From: Bryobacterales bacterium
GTDB lineage: Bacteria; Acidobacteriota; Terriglobia; Bryobacterales; Bryobacteraceae
Direction: 5' to 3'
DNA length: 64,000 nt
Assembly (NCBI GenBank): GCA_026954325.1
Contig: JAIXKK010000205.1
Span: forward strand, 37,566-101,565
Shown here piece after piece: positions 52,730 to 61,756 of this stretch. How positions within the stretch are numbered: the first letter of the stretch is position 1; every line of letters begins with the position of its first letter. Under the pieces are notes generated by a model. That model saw nothing but the letters and a program-made list of their open reading frames with translations, searched no databases and had not been told where the DNA came from. Made by a program: the position numbers and the translations under genes.

Positions 52730-53768
52730 ATGATTCCAACAAGAGTTTATAGCATCCTTCTGCTGCCGGCGCTTGCCGCTCCGGCGGCCGGCGTGGATTT
52801 CGCCACCGAGGTGCATCCGATACTGGCGGCGCGCTGCGCAAGCTGCCATAGCGGAGACAAGGCACAGGCGGGGCTGGTGGTGAATACACGGGCGGAACTG
52901 CCGCGCGGGGGCGCGAGCGGACCGGCGGTGATACCGGGCAACAGCAGAGCAAGCCTGCTGATGCGGCATGTGACCGGGGAGAAGGCTCCGCGGATGCCGA
53001 TGGGACGTGACGCGCTTCCCGGCGTCGAGATCGAGATATCGCGGCAGTGGATTGATGAGGGGGCGCAGGGTCCGGCGGGCGTGGCTCCGCCGCGATGGAA
53101 GGCGCCGCTCGAGCCGCGGAGGCCGGTGGTTCCGGCGGGGGGAAATCCCGTGGACGCGTTCCTGCGCACGGAGGGCGAGGCGGTGGGCGACAGTGTGTTC
53201 CTCCGCCGGGCCTATCTGGATTTGTGGGGGCTTCTGCCGGCGCCGGAGCAACTCACCGCGTTCGAGCGCGACCGCGATCCGCGCAAGCGGGAAAAGCTGA
53301 TTGACCACTTATTGAAGAACAAGGAGAATTACGCGGCCCATTGGGTGAGCTTCTGGGATGATGTACTGCGCAATGACGATGGGGTAGTGTACTGGCATGA
53401 GGCGGCGTTCGTGAAGGGGAACCACCGGACGCCGCTTGCGGAACTGATCCCCGGGACGGACCCGGAGAGGTTGAAGCTGCCCTCGCGCATCGTGGTGGAT
53501 CTGGGTGGGCGGAAGTTCGACCGTTTCGAGGCGACGGCGCAGGTGGACAAATCGAGCACGGCATCGGATGTGGGTCCGGCCATCCGGTTCTTTGTGTTTG
53601 ACCGGGAGCCGGACATCGCGGCTGTACCGGCACGCGCCGCAACGGGATCCGGTGGAGGCGGAGCGGCGTGTCGCGGCGGAGGTTCTTGGAGGAGAATTGA
53701 AGGTAGACGCCGTCGAGGATTTCCTGTGGATGATTCTACAGTTGCCCGAGTTCCAGTACATCAGGTAA
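52730..53768 (+). pseudogene. PSD1/DUF1549 cytochrome-type protein, internally deleted and frameshifted
   Basis: ATG 52730 opens a signal peptide and a Planctomycete-type cytochrome c domain (ARCASCHSGDKAQAG), then the start of DUF1549 (VFLRRAYLDLWGLLP, NYAAHWVSFWDDVLRN). Sequence then jumps to a C-terminal beta domain (VVDLGGRKFDRFEAT). Near 53615-53625 the frame changes: the other frame continues as RDPVEAERRVAAE and DFLWMILQLPEFQYIR, the typical C-terminus of DUF1553, ending at TAA 53766-53768. Most of DUF1549/DUF1553 is missing; intact relatives are 800-1000 aa. The first frame runs on into DUF1501, which would make a spurious fusion if called naively. Confidence 0.7.
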
Positions 53769-53773
53769 CGGCC

Positions 53774-55132
53774 ATGGAAGAAAAACGAATCGTCGAGTCT
53801 TTGTCGCGGCGCGGGTTTACCGGCGCCGCGGGTTCCGCGCTTCTGAGCGCGCTTGCCGGGGGCAACCCGAGTCCGGTGTTCGCGTCCACTCCTCGGCCGG
53901 AGGCGAAGGCGGATACGCTGATTCTGCTGTGGATGGCCGGGGGCATGGCGCAGACGGAGACGTTCGATCCGAAGCGCTGCACGCCGTATGAAAAGGGGCT
54001 GGAGGGGATCGCGTCCATCATGGACCGCTGCACGCTGGTGCGGACGTACCAGGCGGGGGATTTGGGATTCATTTTGCACTCGCGGCGCCAGTTTCACCGG
54101 CACACGGGATACGCGCCGCCGCTGTCGGTGGCGGCTCCGCACATCGGAGCGGTCATCTCGCGCACGCTGGGTCCGAAGCATCCGGACATGCCGGCGTTCA
54201 TCGACATCGGGCAGAATCTCGACATCGGCGCGGAAAGCGACGGGTTGAAGGCATTTCACACGGCGGGGTTTCTCGGTTCCGAGCATGGGCCTTTCTTCAT
54301 CTCGGACCCGAAGGATGCGGCGGCGGCGGTGCAACCGCCGGCGCACATGACTCCGGCGCGGTTCGAACGGCGCCAGCAGATGTACCGCAAGTTGGCGGCC
54401 GCCAGTCCGGTGATGAGGGAAGGCAGCGACTACCAGCAGCAATCGCTGCTGCGCTCGATAGATGATGCCTACCGGCTGATGAGTTCTCCGGCCGCCAAAG
54501 CGTTCGACATCTCGCTGGAGCCGAAGGCGAGTTACGACAAGTACAATACGAGCCGGTTCGGACTTGGCTGCCTGCCGGCGCGGCGGCTGACGGAAGCCGG
54601 GGCGCGGTTCATCGAGAGCACGACTGAGTACATTCCGTTCCGCCACTGGGATACGCACGAGAACGGCCACCAGCGCGCCGTTGGGATGAAGCAGGAGGTG
54701 GACCGGCCGATCAGGCAACTGGTGCCGGACCTGGAGGAGCGGGGATTGCTGAACCGGACGCTGATCGTGCCGGCGAGCGAATTGGGAAGGGACATGATCT
54801 TCGAGGGCAAGCCGGGCAAGGTGGTGAAGGACCAGGTGAAGCAGCCAGCCGTCATCGAGGAGCCGAAGCATTACGGCATGCACCGCCATTTCACCGAGGC
54901 GGGGAGCGTGCTGCCGGCCGGCGGGGGGATGAAGAAGGGGCATCTCTACGGGAAGACCGCGGACGAGCGTCCCTGCAAGGTGGTGGACAAGCCTGTCCAC
55001 ATCGAGGATCTGCATGCCGCCATTTACCATGCGATGGGTATTCCGCCAGACCTCGCCTATGAAGTGGAAAAACGCCCGTTCCATGTCACCAAGGACGGCA
55101 AGGGAAAGCCCATTTTGGACCTCTTTGCATGA
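53774..55132 (+). CDS. DUF1501 protein (sulfatase-like fold)
   Basis: 452 aa. A Tat-like start (SLSRRGFTGAAGSALLSALA) and LILLWMAGGMAQTETFDPK, HIGAVISRTLGP, FIDIGQNL, HWDTHENGHQRAVG and ASELGRDMIFEGKPGK mark DUF1501, usually paired with a PSD1/DUF1549 gene as here. Between TPYEKGLE and GIASIMDR (about 53997-54010) it seems to lack some 30 residues present in relatives; the frame is kept. Function of the pair is unknown; an extracellular hydrolytic or redox role is assumed. Its stop overlaps the thioesterase start by 4 nt. Confidence 0.8.
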   Translation: MEEKRIVESLSRRGFTGAAGSALLSALAGGNPSPVFASTPRPEAKADTLILLWMAGGMAQTETFDPKRCTPYEKGLEGIASIMDRCTLVRTYQAGDLGFILHSRRQFHRHTGYAPPLSVAAPHIGAVISRTLGPKHPDMPAFIDIGQNLDIGAESDGLKAFHTAGFLGSEHGPFFISDPKDAAAAVQPPAHMTPARFERRQQMYRKLAAASPVMREGSDYQQQSLLRSIDDAYRLMSSPAAKAFDISLEPKASYDKYNTSRFGLGCLPARRLTEAGARFIESTTEYIPFRHWDTHENGHQRAVGMKQEVDRPIRQLVPDLEERGLLNRTLIVPASELGRDMIFEGKPGKVVKDQVKQPAVIEEPKHYGMHRHFTEAGSVLPAGGGMKKGHLYGKTADERPCKVVDKPVHIEDLHAAIYHAMGIPPDLAYEVEKRPFHVTKDGKGKPILDLFA

Positions 55133-55512
55133 ACTTCACTGTCTTCCTGAATCTCAAGGCCATTGAACAGTCGAGCGACGGAGTGACCGTCGAGTGCCCG
55201 TTGCAGAGCTTCCATTTCAATCCGGACGGCTCGCTGCACGGGGGGATGATCGCCTCCATTGCCGATGAGGCGGTGTGGTTCGCCATCGAGCATGTCACGG
55301 GGAGCAAATTCCGCTCGACGACGATCGAGCTGAAAGTGAATTACCTGAGGCCGGTGGCCAATAGCGCCGTGGTCCATGCGCGGGCGAAGGTGGTGAAGGC
55401 GGGAAAGACGCTGTGCGTGGGCACGGTGGAACTGTGCGATGAACGCGGGACGCTGTGCGCGATCTCGACGGTGACCTACATGCTGCTGGGCGGGAAGACC
55501 GAGGCCGCGTGA
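55129..55512 (+). CDS. PaaI-type hotdog thioesterase
   Basis: 127 aa. Hotdog signature FNPDGSLHGGMIASIADEAVW (split across the catalytic-region HGG) and FRSTTIELKVNYLRPV. Hydrolyses an acyl-CoA. ATGA overlap with the DUF1501 gene and GTGA overlap with the acetyltransferase place it in one transcript with them. Confidence 0.88.
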   Translation: MNFTVFLNLKAIEQSSDGVTVECPLQSFHFNPDGSLHGGMIASIADEAVWFAIEHVTGSKFRSTTIELKVNYLRPVANSAVVHARAKVVKAGKTLCVGTVELCDERGTLCAISTVTYMLLGGKTEAA

Positions 55513-55982
55513 GCGTGGAGGTGCGGCGCGCGGGCATCAGGGATGTGGAGTGGTGCGCGCGGACGATGGCGGCGTCCGATCCGTGGTTGACGCTGGGGAT
55601 CGGGGAGCAGCGGCTTCGGAAGGCGGTGGCGGCGGCGGACCGGGAGTTGTATGTGGCGGAGAGGGAAGGCGCGCCGGCGGGGTTCATACTGTTGTGCCTG
55701 GCGGGGCCGTTCACGGGCTACATCCAGGCGATCTGCGTGCATCCGGATCATCGCAATGAGGGGATCGGGCGGCGGCTGATCGCTTACGCCGAGGAGCGGA
55801 TTTTTCGTGATTCTCCGAACGTGTTTTTGTGTGTGTCGTCGTTCAACGGCGGCGCGCGGCGGCTGTACGAGCGGCTGGGCTATGAAGTGATTGGGGAGAT
55901 GAAGGACTATCTCGCGCGCGGGCATGGTGAGCTACTGATGCGCAAGAGCAGGGGGCCGTGGAAGGAGTTTTGGGCGGAGTAG
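55509..55982 (+). CDS. GNAT-family N-acetyltransferase
   Basis: 157 aa from GTG 55509, which overlaps the thioesterase stop. GNAT motif A is AICVHPDHRNEGIGRRLIAYAE, with SSFNGGARRLYERLGYEVIG as motif B. Uses acetyl-CoA; acceptor unknown. Last gene of the short operon. Confidence 0.88.
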   Translation: MSVEVRRAGIRDVEWCARTMAASDPWLTLGIGEQRLRKAVAAADRELYVAEREGAPAGFILLCLAGPFTGYIQAICVHPDHRNEGIGRRLIAYAEERIFRDSPNVFLCVSSFNGGARRLYERLGYEVIGEMKDYLARGHGELLMRKSRGPWKEFWAE

Positions 55983-56244
55983 AGGGGTGGAGCGTCCGCC
56001 TTCGCTGGCGGATGCATCACGCTTGTGGCGAGGCCAGCCCGGATTGGCATGATCCAGTTGCCGGCCCGCGGTAGTGCTGCATCATCCGGTCGTGATTGGC
56101 GAGGCAATCTCCCGGTTGTCCGAGGTGGCCTGGCAGGACCGGGATTTGAGTGACGGGTTCCGCGGGACCGCTTTAGGGGGCTTTAGGGGGAAGCGCGGTC
56201 CGGTGAATGGCCGCGTGGGGCGCCGCCCGTGTCACCATTTCAAT

Positions 56245-57279
56245 ATGGAATATCGACAACTGGGCCACTCCGGCCTCAAGGTTTCCGCACTGAGCTTCGG
56301 CGCGGGGACATTCGGCGGAGGGAGTGAATTTTTTCGCGCGTGGGGACAGACAGGGGCAAGAGAAGCGCGAAAGCTGATCGATATCTGCCTCGACGAGGGA
56401 GTGAATCTTTTCGATACGGCGGACGTGTATTCGCGGGGGTTGTCCGAGGAGATCCTCGGCAAGGCGGTAGCGGGCAAACGGGGCCGGGTGCTGATCTCGA
56501 CAAAGGCGGCGTTTCCAATGGGCAAAGGGCCCAACGACGTGGGTTCGTCGCGTCACCACCTGACGCAATGCCTGGAGGACAGCCTGCGCCGGTTGAATAC
56601 GGACTACGTGGACATTTACCACATGCACGGGTTCGATGCGGTGACGCCGGTTGAGGAGACGCTGTATACGCTGGACACTTTTGTGAAGAGCGGGAAGGTA
56701 CGCTATATTGCGTGTTCGAACTTTTCGGGCTGGCACCTGATGAAGTCGCTGGGGATTTCGGAGCGGTATGGCTGGGCGCGCTATGTGGGGCACCAGGTTT
56801 ACTATTCGCTGATCGGGAGGGATTACGAATGGGAGTTGATGCCGCTGGCGCTGGACCAGAAAGTGGGGGCGCTGGCGTGGAGCCCTCTCGGTTGGGGCCG
56901 GCTGACGGGGAAGATCCGGCGCGGCCAACCGCCTCCGAAGGTGAGCCGGCTGCACAAGACCGCGGCGAATGGCCCGCGGCCGCCGGAAGAATATCTCTAC
57001 GCGGTGATCGACGCGATTGACGAAGTGGCCAAGGAGACGGGCAAGAGCGTGCCCCAGATTGCGCTGAACTGGCTGTTGCAGCGGCCGACGGTGGCGGCCG
57101 TGATCATGGGCGCGCGCAATGAGGAGCAATTGAAGCAGAATCTCGGGGCCCATGGTTGGAATCTCACCGCGGAGCAGATGGCGAAGCTGGATGCGGCGAG
57201 TAAAGTGGCGCGGCCCTATCCTTACTGGCATCAGGCGCAGTTTGCGTCGCGCAATCCTCTCCCCGTGGCCGATGCGTGA
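56245..57279 (+). CDS. aldo/keto reductase
   Basis: 344 aa. Catalytic tetrad regions: FDTADVYSRGLSEEILG (Asp, Tyr), LISTKAAFPMG (Lys), DIYHMHGFD (His). C-terminal SPQ-like cofactor loop LAWSPLGWGRLTGKI and IMGARNEEQL. NADPH-dependent reductase of the YajO/YdjG-like subgroup; substrate unknown. ATG 56245 chosen because homologues begin MEYRQLG; upstream frame to 56074 is not coding-like. The upstream region holds a tandem CTTTAGGGGG repeat (about 56172-56191). Confidence 0.88.
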   Translation: MEYRQLGHSGLKVSALSFGAGTFGGGSEFFRAWGQTGAREARKLIDICLDEGVNLFDTADVYSRGLSEEILGKAVAGKRGRVLISTKAAFPMGKGPNDVGSSRHHLTQCLEDSLRRLNTDYVDIYHMHGFDAVTPVEETLYTLDTFVKSGKVRYIACSNFSGWHLMKSLGISERYGWARYVGHQVYYSLIGRDYEWELMPLALDQKVGALAWSPLGWGRLTGKIRRGQPPPKVSRLHKTAANGPRPPEEYLYAVIDAIDEVAKETGKSVPQIALNWLLQRPTVAAVIMGARNEEQLKQNLGAHGWNLTAEQMAKLDAASKVARPYPYWHQAQFASRNPLPVADA

Positions 57280-57383
57280 GGGTTCTTCGCGGCGGAGCGC
57301 ATCGGCGGGGATGAGAGCCGGCGCCGTAGATGTCTTCGGCGGAGTTCGTGGACTCGACGTGAGGGGCGGAGGTTAAATCCGGG

Positions 57384-58175
57384 CTATTCCCGCGCGGTGA
57401 TGGCGATTGTCAGAGGCAGCCACTGGCGATCCCCCGGCAACTTTCACAGGCCCGGTTCCTGGTTCACCATCGCCGGCAGGAACGGCCAGGCAAGCAGCGG
57501 ATACTCGCGGTAGCATTCCACGCGCGGTTCCGCGCCCAGCAGCGCGCGCATCAGGTCTTCCACGGTGTGCAGCCAGATCGCCTTCGGAGCCTTTCACCGG
57601 CGCCTCCGGAACCGGATAGGAACCCGAAGTCTCCTCGATCGTAGGCTCTCCCGTGCGAAGGTACGGCTCCCGCAACGCCGGCTGCCGGACCTGGCGGAAT
57701 GGGCGCGGTTCGCGAAACATCTTCTAAAGCCCGGCGGGCGGCGCCGCGTGGTGGAACCGCATCCCTTCGCCATGCTGTTCGACTTTGCGGACCCGCGGCG
57801 TGCCGGCACGGCGCTCCGTGGCCGGCCAACACGATATCGAGTTCGCCATCGAGGCGCGCCCGGGACGAATCCGGCCTCAATCCCCCGGTCCGCGGCCAAG
57901 ACTCGGGCGGTCCGGATGGCTTCCCCCGAGAAATCCACTCCGGTGACCATAGCCCCGCGTCTTGCCAGGGCGAGCGTATCGAGGCCGAAGCGACATTGCA
58001 GGTGGAGCAGCCGTAGTCCCTCTACGCCGCCGAGCGTCTCCACCACCATGCGGTCCAGCGGGTCCCGCCCCTTGCGAAAGCCCGCCACATCGTAAAATGC
58101 CGAGGCGGCATGGTATGGCGTTCACCGGTCCCGGAGGAGACGATTGGCTTCGAGCAGATGCCGGTAGGCATCCAT
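57384..58175 (-). pseudogene. class I SAM-dependent methyltransferase, dead copy
   Basis: From ATG 58175 the frame reads MDAYRHLLEANRLLRDR, hits TGA, then continues TPYHAASAFYDVAGFRKGRD and LRLLHLQCRFGLDTLALARRG (SAM motif I region) and VTGVDFSGEAIRTA. After about 57900 frameshifts follow; a second frame has LDGELDIVLAG, and a third encodes the C-terminus KAIWLHTVEDLMRALLG, then LAWPFLPAMVNQEPGL, TGA, KLPGDRQWLPLTIAITARE, ending TAG 57384-57386. Total span (264 codons) equals an intact relative. Both TGA codons sit where relatives have Trp (TGG). The region 57280-57383 holds nothing. Confidence 0.7.
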
Positions 58176-58188
58176 CAGCCGGGACGCC

Positions 58189-59730
58189 TCATCCCCATCG
58201 CGCGGCCAGCGCCTTGCCGCCCGCGGCCACGCTGCGGAAACCCGCCAGCCGCACTTCATCCTTGCCCGCGTACGACAGCAGGCACATCAGACCCGAATCA
58301 TGCATCCGCTCCATCGCGGTCTCCGACAACAGCGTTTCGGCGCAGGGAGTCATCTTCGCTTCGCCGTCCTGTTTGTACACATGCACCGGCAGACGGCGCA
58401 GGCTCAGGATTTCATCCCCGGCCATCCCCCAGCCGAACTCAGCGAACATCCGTCCCAACAGGTAGGCGCAAACGAAAGCCGGATTTCCCCATAAATAGTC
58501 TTCGTGTTTTGGGACCTCATCCATCTCTTCGAATGCGAACTGCTCGGTGGATTCGCTTGTCTTTCCGTAGGGCATCCTCAGCAGGAACCGAGGCGCCACC
58601 AGTCCCAGGCGCCGCGCCTCGGGCAGGGAGCGGATCAGGTTCCAACCTTCCAGATCCGCGCCGGGCTTCCAATCCTGAGGATACGGAGTCCTGGCCAGCG
58701 ATTCGCAGCCGAGCAACTGTGGTTTGCCGTATGCGAGGAACGGCGCTCCCGCCTGCCGGGCCATCATGCCGATCCGCCCCAGCAAATTCAGATCGGTCAT
58801 CTCGGGACCGAACGCAAAGGCGCCCACCAGCAGCGCCCAGGGGTGTGCGCCGGGGGTCCGGACCGTCTGCTCCACCAACACTTTGTAAAGGGCCGTGCCG
58901 CGCAGATCTTCGGTTGCGGCGATGTCCGCTTCCACTTCTTCCCTCGAGATGTCGAGCAGATAGACCTTCAGCGTGGGGCCGGTTTCCAACTCCTTGATGA
59001 GGAAGAACAAGGCGCGCCACGCGGATTCGAGCGCCTGGTAGGAAGGGTGGTGCAGAATCCCGCGCATCACCGCGCCGGTCGCCGCGTCCACCTGCTCGAT
59101 GACTTCCTTCTTCTTCGGATCGGGCTTCGGCGTCAGATGCGGCGCCACCAGCGACCGCAGGTAGCGCTCCATCGGATCGTAGGACCGCGTTGTTCCCATG
59201 CCGCGCTCCTCGGTGGCCTGCATCGCCTGTTCGAGCAGGCTGCCCCCCAACAGCGATGGTCCGGCCGCCTGCTGGGTCATCGGCGGCGGGGGCGGCGGTC
59301 CGGCGGGCTTCTTTTCCTCCGTGCCGATCCCTAACTCCCGCGCCGCCGCCGCGAACGTCGCCGGGTCATCCAATTGATCGCGCAGTTGGCGTAATTTCCG
59401 GAAAAGCGGCAGTTTCTGAAACAGACGGTCGGGATGAAAATCGTCCAGTTCGTGAAACCGGATGTCCAGGCCGGCGCCGCCCTCCAGCGGAATTCTCAGT
59501 TGAACCTCGAGGCTGTCCAGCACGTCCTCGAAGTTGTCGCGATCCACGGAAACCGGCTTTCGCGGCCCCGCCGTCCTGATTCCGCGGCTCGCGCGGCCGG
59601 TGAAATCCCCCATTACAAGGATCCGGAAAGGAGTCTCCCGGTCCGGCCGCTCCGGCTCTTTGTCTGCCTGGGTTTGTGGATGACCTGGATCCACTTCCAG
59701 TTGAAACTCGGCATAGGAAGTCTTCGGCAT
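58189..59730 (-). CDS. type VI secretion-like contractile sheath protein, TssB-TssC in one chain
   Basis: 513 aa. Residues about 34-120 (FRILVMGDFTGRASRG, SVDRDNFEDVLDSLEVQLRI, FHELDDFHPDRLFQKLPLF) correspond to TssB/VipA; residues 137-190 are a linker with a run of six prolines; residues about 190-513 (YQALESAWRALFFLIKELE, VLVEQTVRTPGAHPWALLVG, LNLLGRIGMMARQAGAPFLAYG) correspond to TssC/VipB. It is either a natural fusion or one of the long TssC-like forms of Acidobacteria/Planctomycetes. No baseplate, Hcp, VgrG or ClpV gene is in the window. It begins 10 nt after the TIM-barrel gene on the same strand. Confidence 0.75.
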   Translation of the reverse strand: MPKTSYAEFQLEVDPGHPQTQADKEPERPDRETPFRILVMGDFTGRASRGIRTAGPRKPVSVDRDNFEDVLDSLEVQLRIPLEGGAGLDIRFHELDDFHPDRLFQKLPLFRKLRQLRDQLDDPATFAAAARELGIGTEEKKPAGPPPPPPMTQQAAGPSLLGGSLLEQAMQATEERGMGTTRSYDPMERYLRSLVAPHLTPKPDPKKKEVIEQVDAATGAVMRGILHHPSYQALESAWRALFFLIKELETGPTLKVYLLDISREEVEADIAATEDLRGTALYKVLVEQTVRTPGAHPWALLVGAFAFGPEMTDLNLLGRIGMMARQAGAPFLAYGKPQLLGCESLARTPYPQDWKPGADLEGWNLIRSLPEARRLGLVAPRFLLRMPYGKTSESTEQFAFEEMDEVPKHEDYLWGNPAFVCAYLLGRMFAEFGWGMAGDEILSLRRLPVHVYKQDGEAKMTPCAETLLSETAMERMHDSGLMCLLSYAGKDEVRLAGFRSVAAGGKALAARWG

Positions 59731-59740
59731 GTATCGACGA

Positions 59741-61756
59741 TTATACGCCTGAATCCGTGATTACAGTCACCACATGTTGCCCCGGAGGCAACACCAGCAC
59801 CCACCCCTCGCCGAACACCCAGATCACCGGTTCCACCTCCCGCCCATCCACCTGGAGTCTCCTCGGGATCCGGTTGAGGATGGCAAGCGCCCGCGTGGCG
59901 CTTTCATAGGCCAGTTCCAGAACCGTTCCCTCCACCCGGGCGCTTTTCAACTCCGCATTCAGGTCGAGCAATTGTATCGCCGGGTCTTCGCCGCCGGCTT
60001 CCACGACGTGCTCCCCGGCGGGAAGCCACACGGTTCCCTGGCTCACTACCGGCCACGGCGCTCCGTCTACTTTCGCCGGCCCCCGCCATCTTAGGCCTCC
60101 GCTTGCGGCGAGGTCCACGGACGTCCCGCGCTCCTCCCGCCGCAGCGCCTTCACCGCCGTGGCCGCGGGCCCCACCAGGGGCCAGTCCGTCTTACGCAGC
60201 GAACTCTCGAAGTAGAGGGCGACTCGCGGGAAGGACCGCGAGGCGAGGTGGAGTTCACGCAGCAGTTCCACCCCCGTCTGCTGCCTGGTCGGATAGACGT
60301 CCTGGTAGCGCTCCACCACGTTGATATCAATCGCTAGGCTCCCCGGCTTCTTCACGAGAGGGGCATACCCGGCGGCCAGCTTCGGGTAGCGCTCCGGACC
60401 CATGTTCCAGGCCGTGGCCGGATCCTCCACCAGAAACGTAAAGTCCTGTTTGTCGAGCAACGGCAGCACCCGCCGCGCGTCCGCCCCGATGCGGTCCCGC
60501 GTTTCCGGATCGAGCAGGTTGTCGACATGGGTCAGCACCAGGTCCAGGTGCGGCAATTCCTTTCGCATTCGCCCGATTTCCGCCATCCACTCCCGCTCGA
60601 TGCGCGCGGCCAGTTCCACCCGGTATTCAAGAAACTGCTTCAGCCCGGCGGAGTTCTTCGCCCAGTGTCTCCCGCTGTCCGGGCGAAAGAGATCCGCCGG
60701 GTCGAACCCCGCCGTTTCGCGAAATTCCTTTCGCACATCGGGGTTCATGGGAGTGAAGCGCGACGGGTTGGCGTGGCCTTCAAGCGATTCGAAATACAAC
60801 TCCGCCAGATTGACGCCGTCCCAATCGAAGCGCCGCAGCAGGTCTTCCACGCCTTGCTTCACCGCGCCGGCGCAGTCCGGGTTCTTCAGGTTCATCAGCT
60901 TGCGCCAGTCAAGATGCGCGTCCGCGCCGAGCGCCGTCTTCTCCCGCCATTCCGGATGCGCCTCCCAGAACCGTTCGCTCACGTGCGGCAACTCGAGCCA
61001 GGCGTACACCAGAATGGCGTTGCGGTGGCACGCCCCGATGAGCCGCCGCAGATAGGCGTCGCGCTGCTCGCCGGTTTCGAAGTAATGCCAGGCGGCAATG
61101 TGCAGCGCCGCGATCCCGTTTTTCCGCCAGAGCTTCGCCATGTAGTCCGGATCCACGCGCATGCGGTAAGAGGTATCCAGAAACACCCAGAGCCGCTTGC
61201 TGGTCAAGGGCGGTTCCAGTCCCAGGTCGCGCAGCGCCTGAAGCAGGTAGGGAAAGCGCTCCCTGCCGGTTGGCCCCGGACCGGCCGCAATCCACAGCAC
61301 CGCGCCCGTGCTCTTGCGCATTCCCGCAACCAGCGGAGCGCCCGTCCGGCGCTCATGGGCGTACACGGTGGCTTCGCGCGGCGCCTCGAACACCGGCGTT
61401 TCCACCGCCTGTTCCCATACCACTTCGACTTTCGGGTCATGGCGGTCCACCAGGCTCCGTACCGTTACCCGCTTCGGCCCGGCGTGAAAACCCAGGCTCT
61501 CCGCCGCCTTCGATTGCCCCTCGAGGATCACGTAGCAGCCCTGCATCAGGCGGCGCGCCACGTCCGCCGGTTCCATGCCGCCGGATTCCGATGGAAGAAT
61601 GACGGGCGCGCCCGTATCCGGCGTCAGGTTCACGGATGAGAGAATGGCGTTCCAGGCCGCGTTGTCCCCGCCGGCAGCGGCGCACCAGCCCGCGGCGGCC
61701 CTCCCCAGCAACAGCGCCATCAACAACGCCGGCGCCCGGCTAGCGGCTGACGGCAT
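59741..61756 (-). CDS. exported TIM-barrel glycosidase-like protein
   Basis: 671 aa from ATG 61756 (overlapping the upstream gene by 17 nt) with a signal peptide (PALLMALLLGRAAAGWCAAA). Residues about 180-480 form a putative GHL/PgaB-type barrel: LWVFLDTSYRMRVDPDYMAKLW, GIAALHIAAWHYFE, AILVYAWLELPHVSERFW, DWDGVNLAELYFES and LDLVLTHVDNLLDP. A C-terminal beta domain ends in VWLPAGEHVVEAGGE and VLVLPPGQHVVTV. No catalytic pair can be named with confidence. Together with the upstream TPR/beta-barrel protein it recalls PgaB/PgaA or PelA/PelB polysaccharide export pairs (inference). Confidence 0.65.
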   Translation of the reverse strand: MPSAASRAPALLMALLLGRAAAGWCAAAGGDNAAWNAILSSVNLTPDTGAPVILPSESGGMEPADVARRLMQGCYVILEGQSKAAESLGFHAGPKRVTVRSLVDRHDPKVEVVWEQAVETPVFEAPREATVYAHERRTGAPLVAGMRKSTGAVLWIAAGPGPTGRERFPYLLQALRDLGLEPPLTSKRLWVFLDTSYRMRVDPDYMAKLWRKNGIAALHIAAWHYFETGEQRDAYLRRLIGACHRNAILVYAWLELPHVSERFWEAHPEWREKTALGADAHLDWRKLMNLKNPDCAGAVKQGVEDLLRRFDWDGVNLAELYFESLEGHANPSRFTPMNPDVRKEFRETAGFDPADLFRPDSGRHWAKNSAGLKQFLEYRVELAARIEREWMAEIGRMRKELPHLDLVLTHVDNLLDPETRDRIGADARRVLPLLDKQDFTFLVEDPATAWNMGPERYPKLAAGYAPLVKKPGSLAIDINVVERYQDVYPTRQQTGVELLRELHLASRSFPRVALYFESSLRKTDWPLVGPAATAVKALRREERGTSVDLAASGGLRWRGPAKVDGAPWPVVSQGTVWLPAGEHVVEAGGEDPAIQLLDLNAELKSARVEGTVLELAYESATRALAILNRIPRRLQVDGREVEPVIWVFGEGWVLVLPPGQHVVTVITDSGV

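Noticed and set aside
52511..55132. A single 873-aa PSD1-DUF1501 fusion protein
   Set aside because: The typical DUF1553 C-terminus and its stop are found in another frame at 53768, and DUF1501 has its own start with a Tat signal at 53774; the long frame results from a frameshift.
56172..56191. CTTTAGGGGG tandem repeat as a CRISPR or regulatory array
   Set aside because: Only two copies without spacers; most likely a local duplication.
57594..58175. TGA at about 58123 as a second selenocysteine codon
   Set aside because: The position fits Trp in relatives, there is no redox motif, a second TGA and frameshifts follow, and no stem-loop was seen; decay explains it better.
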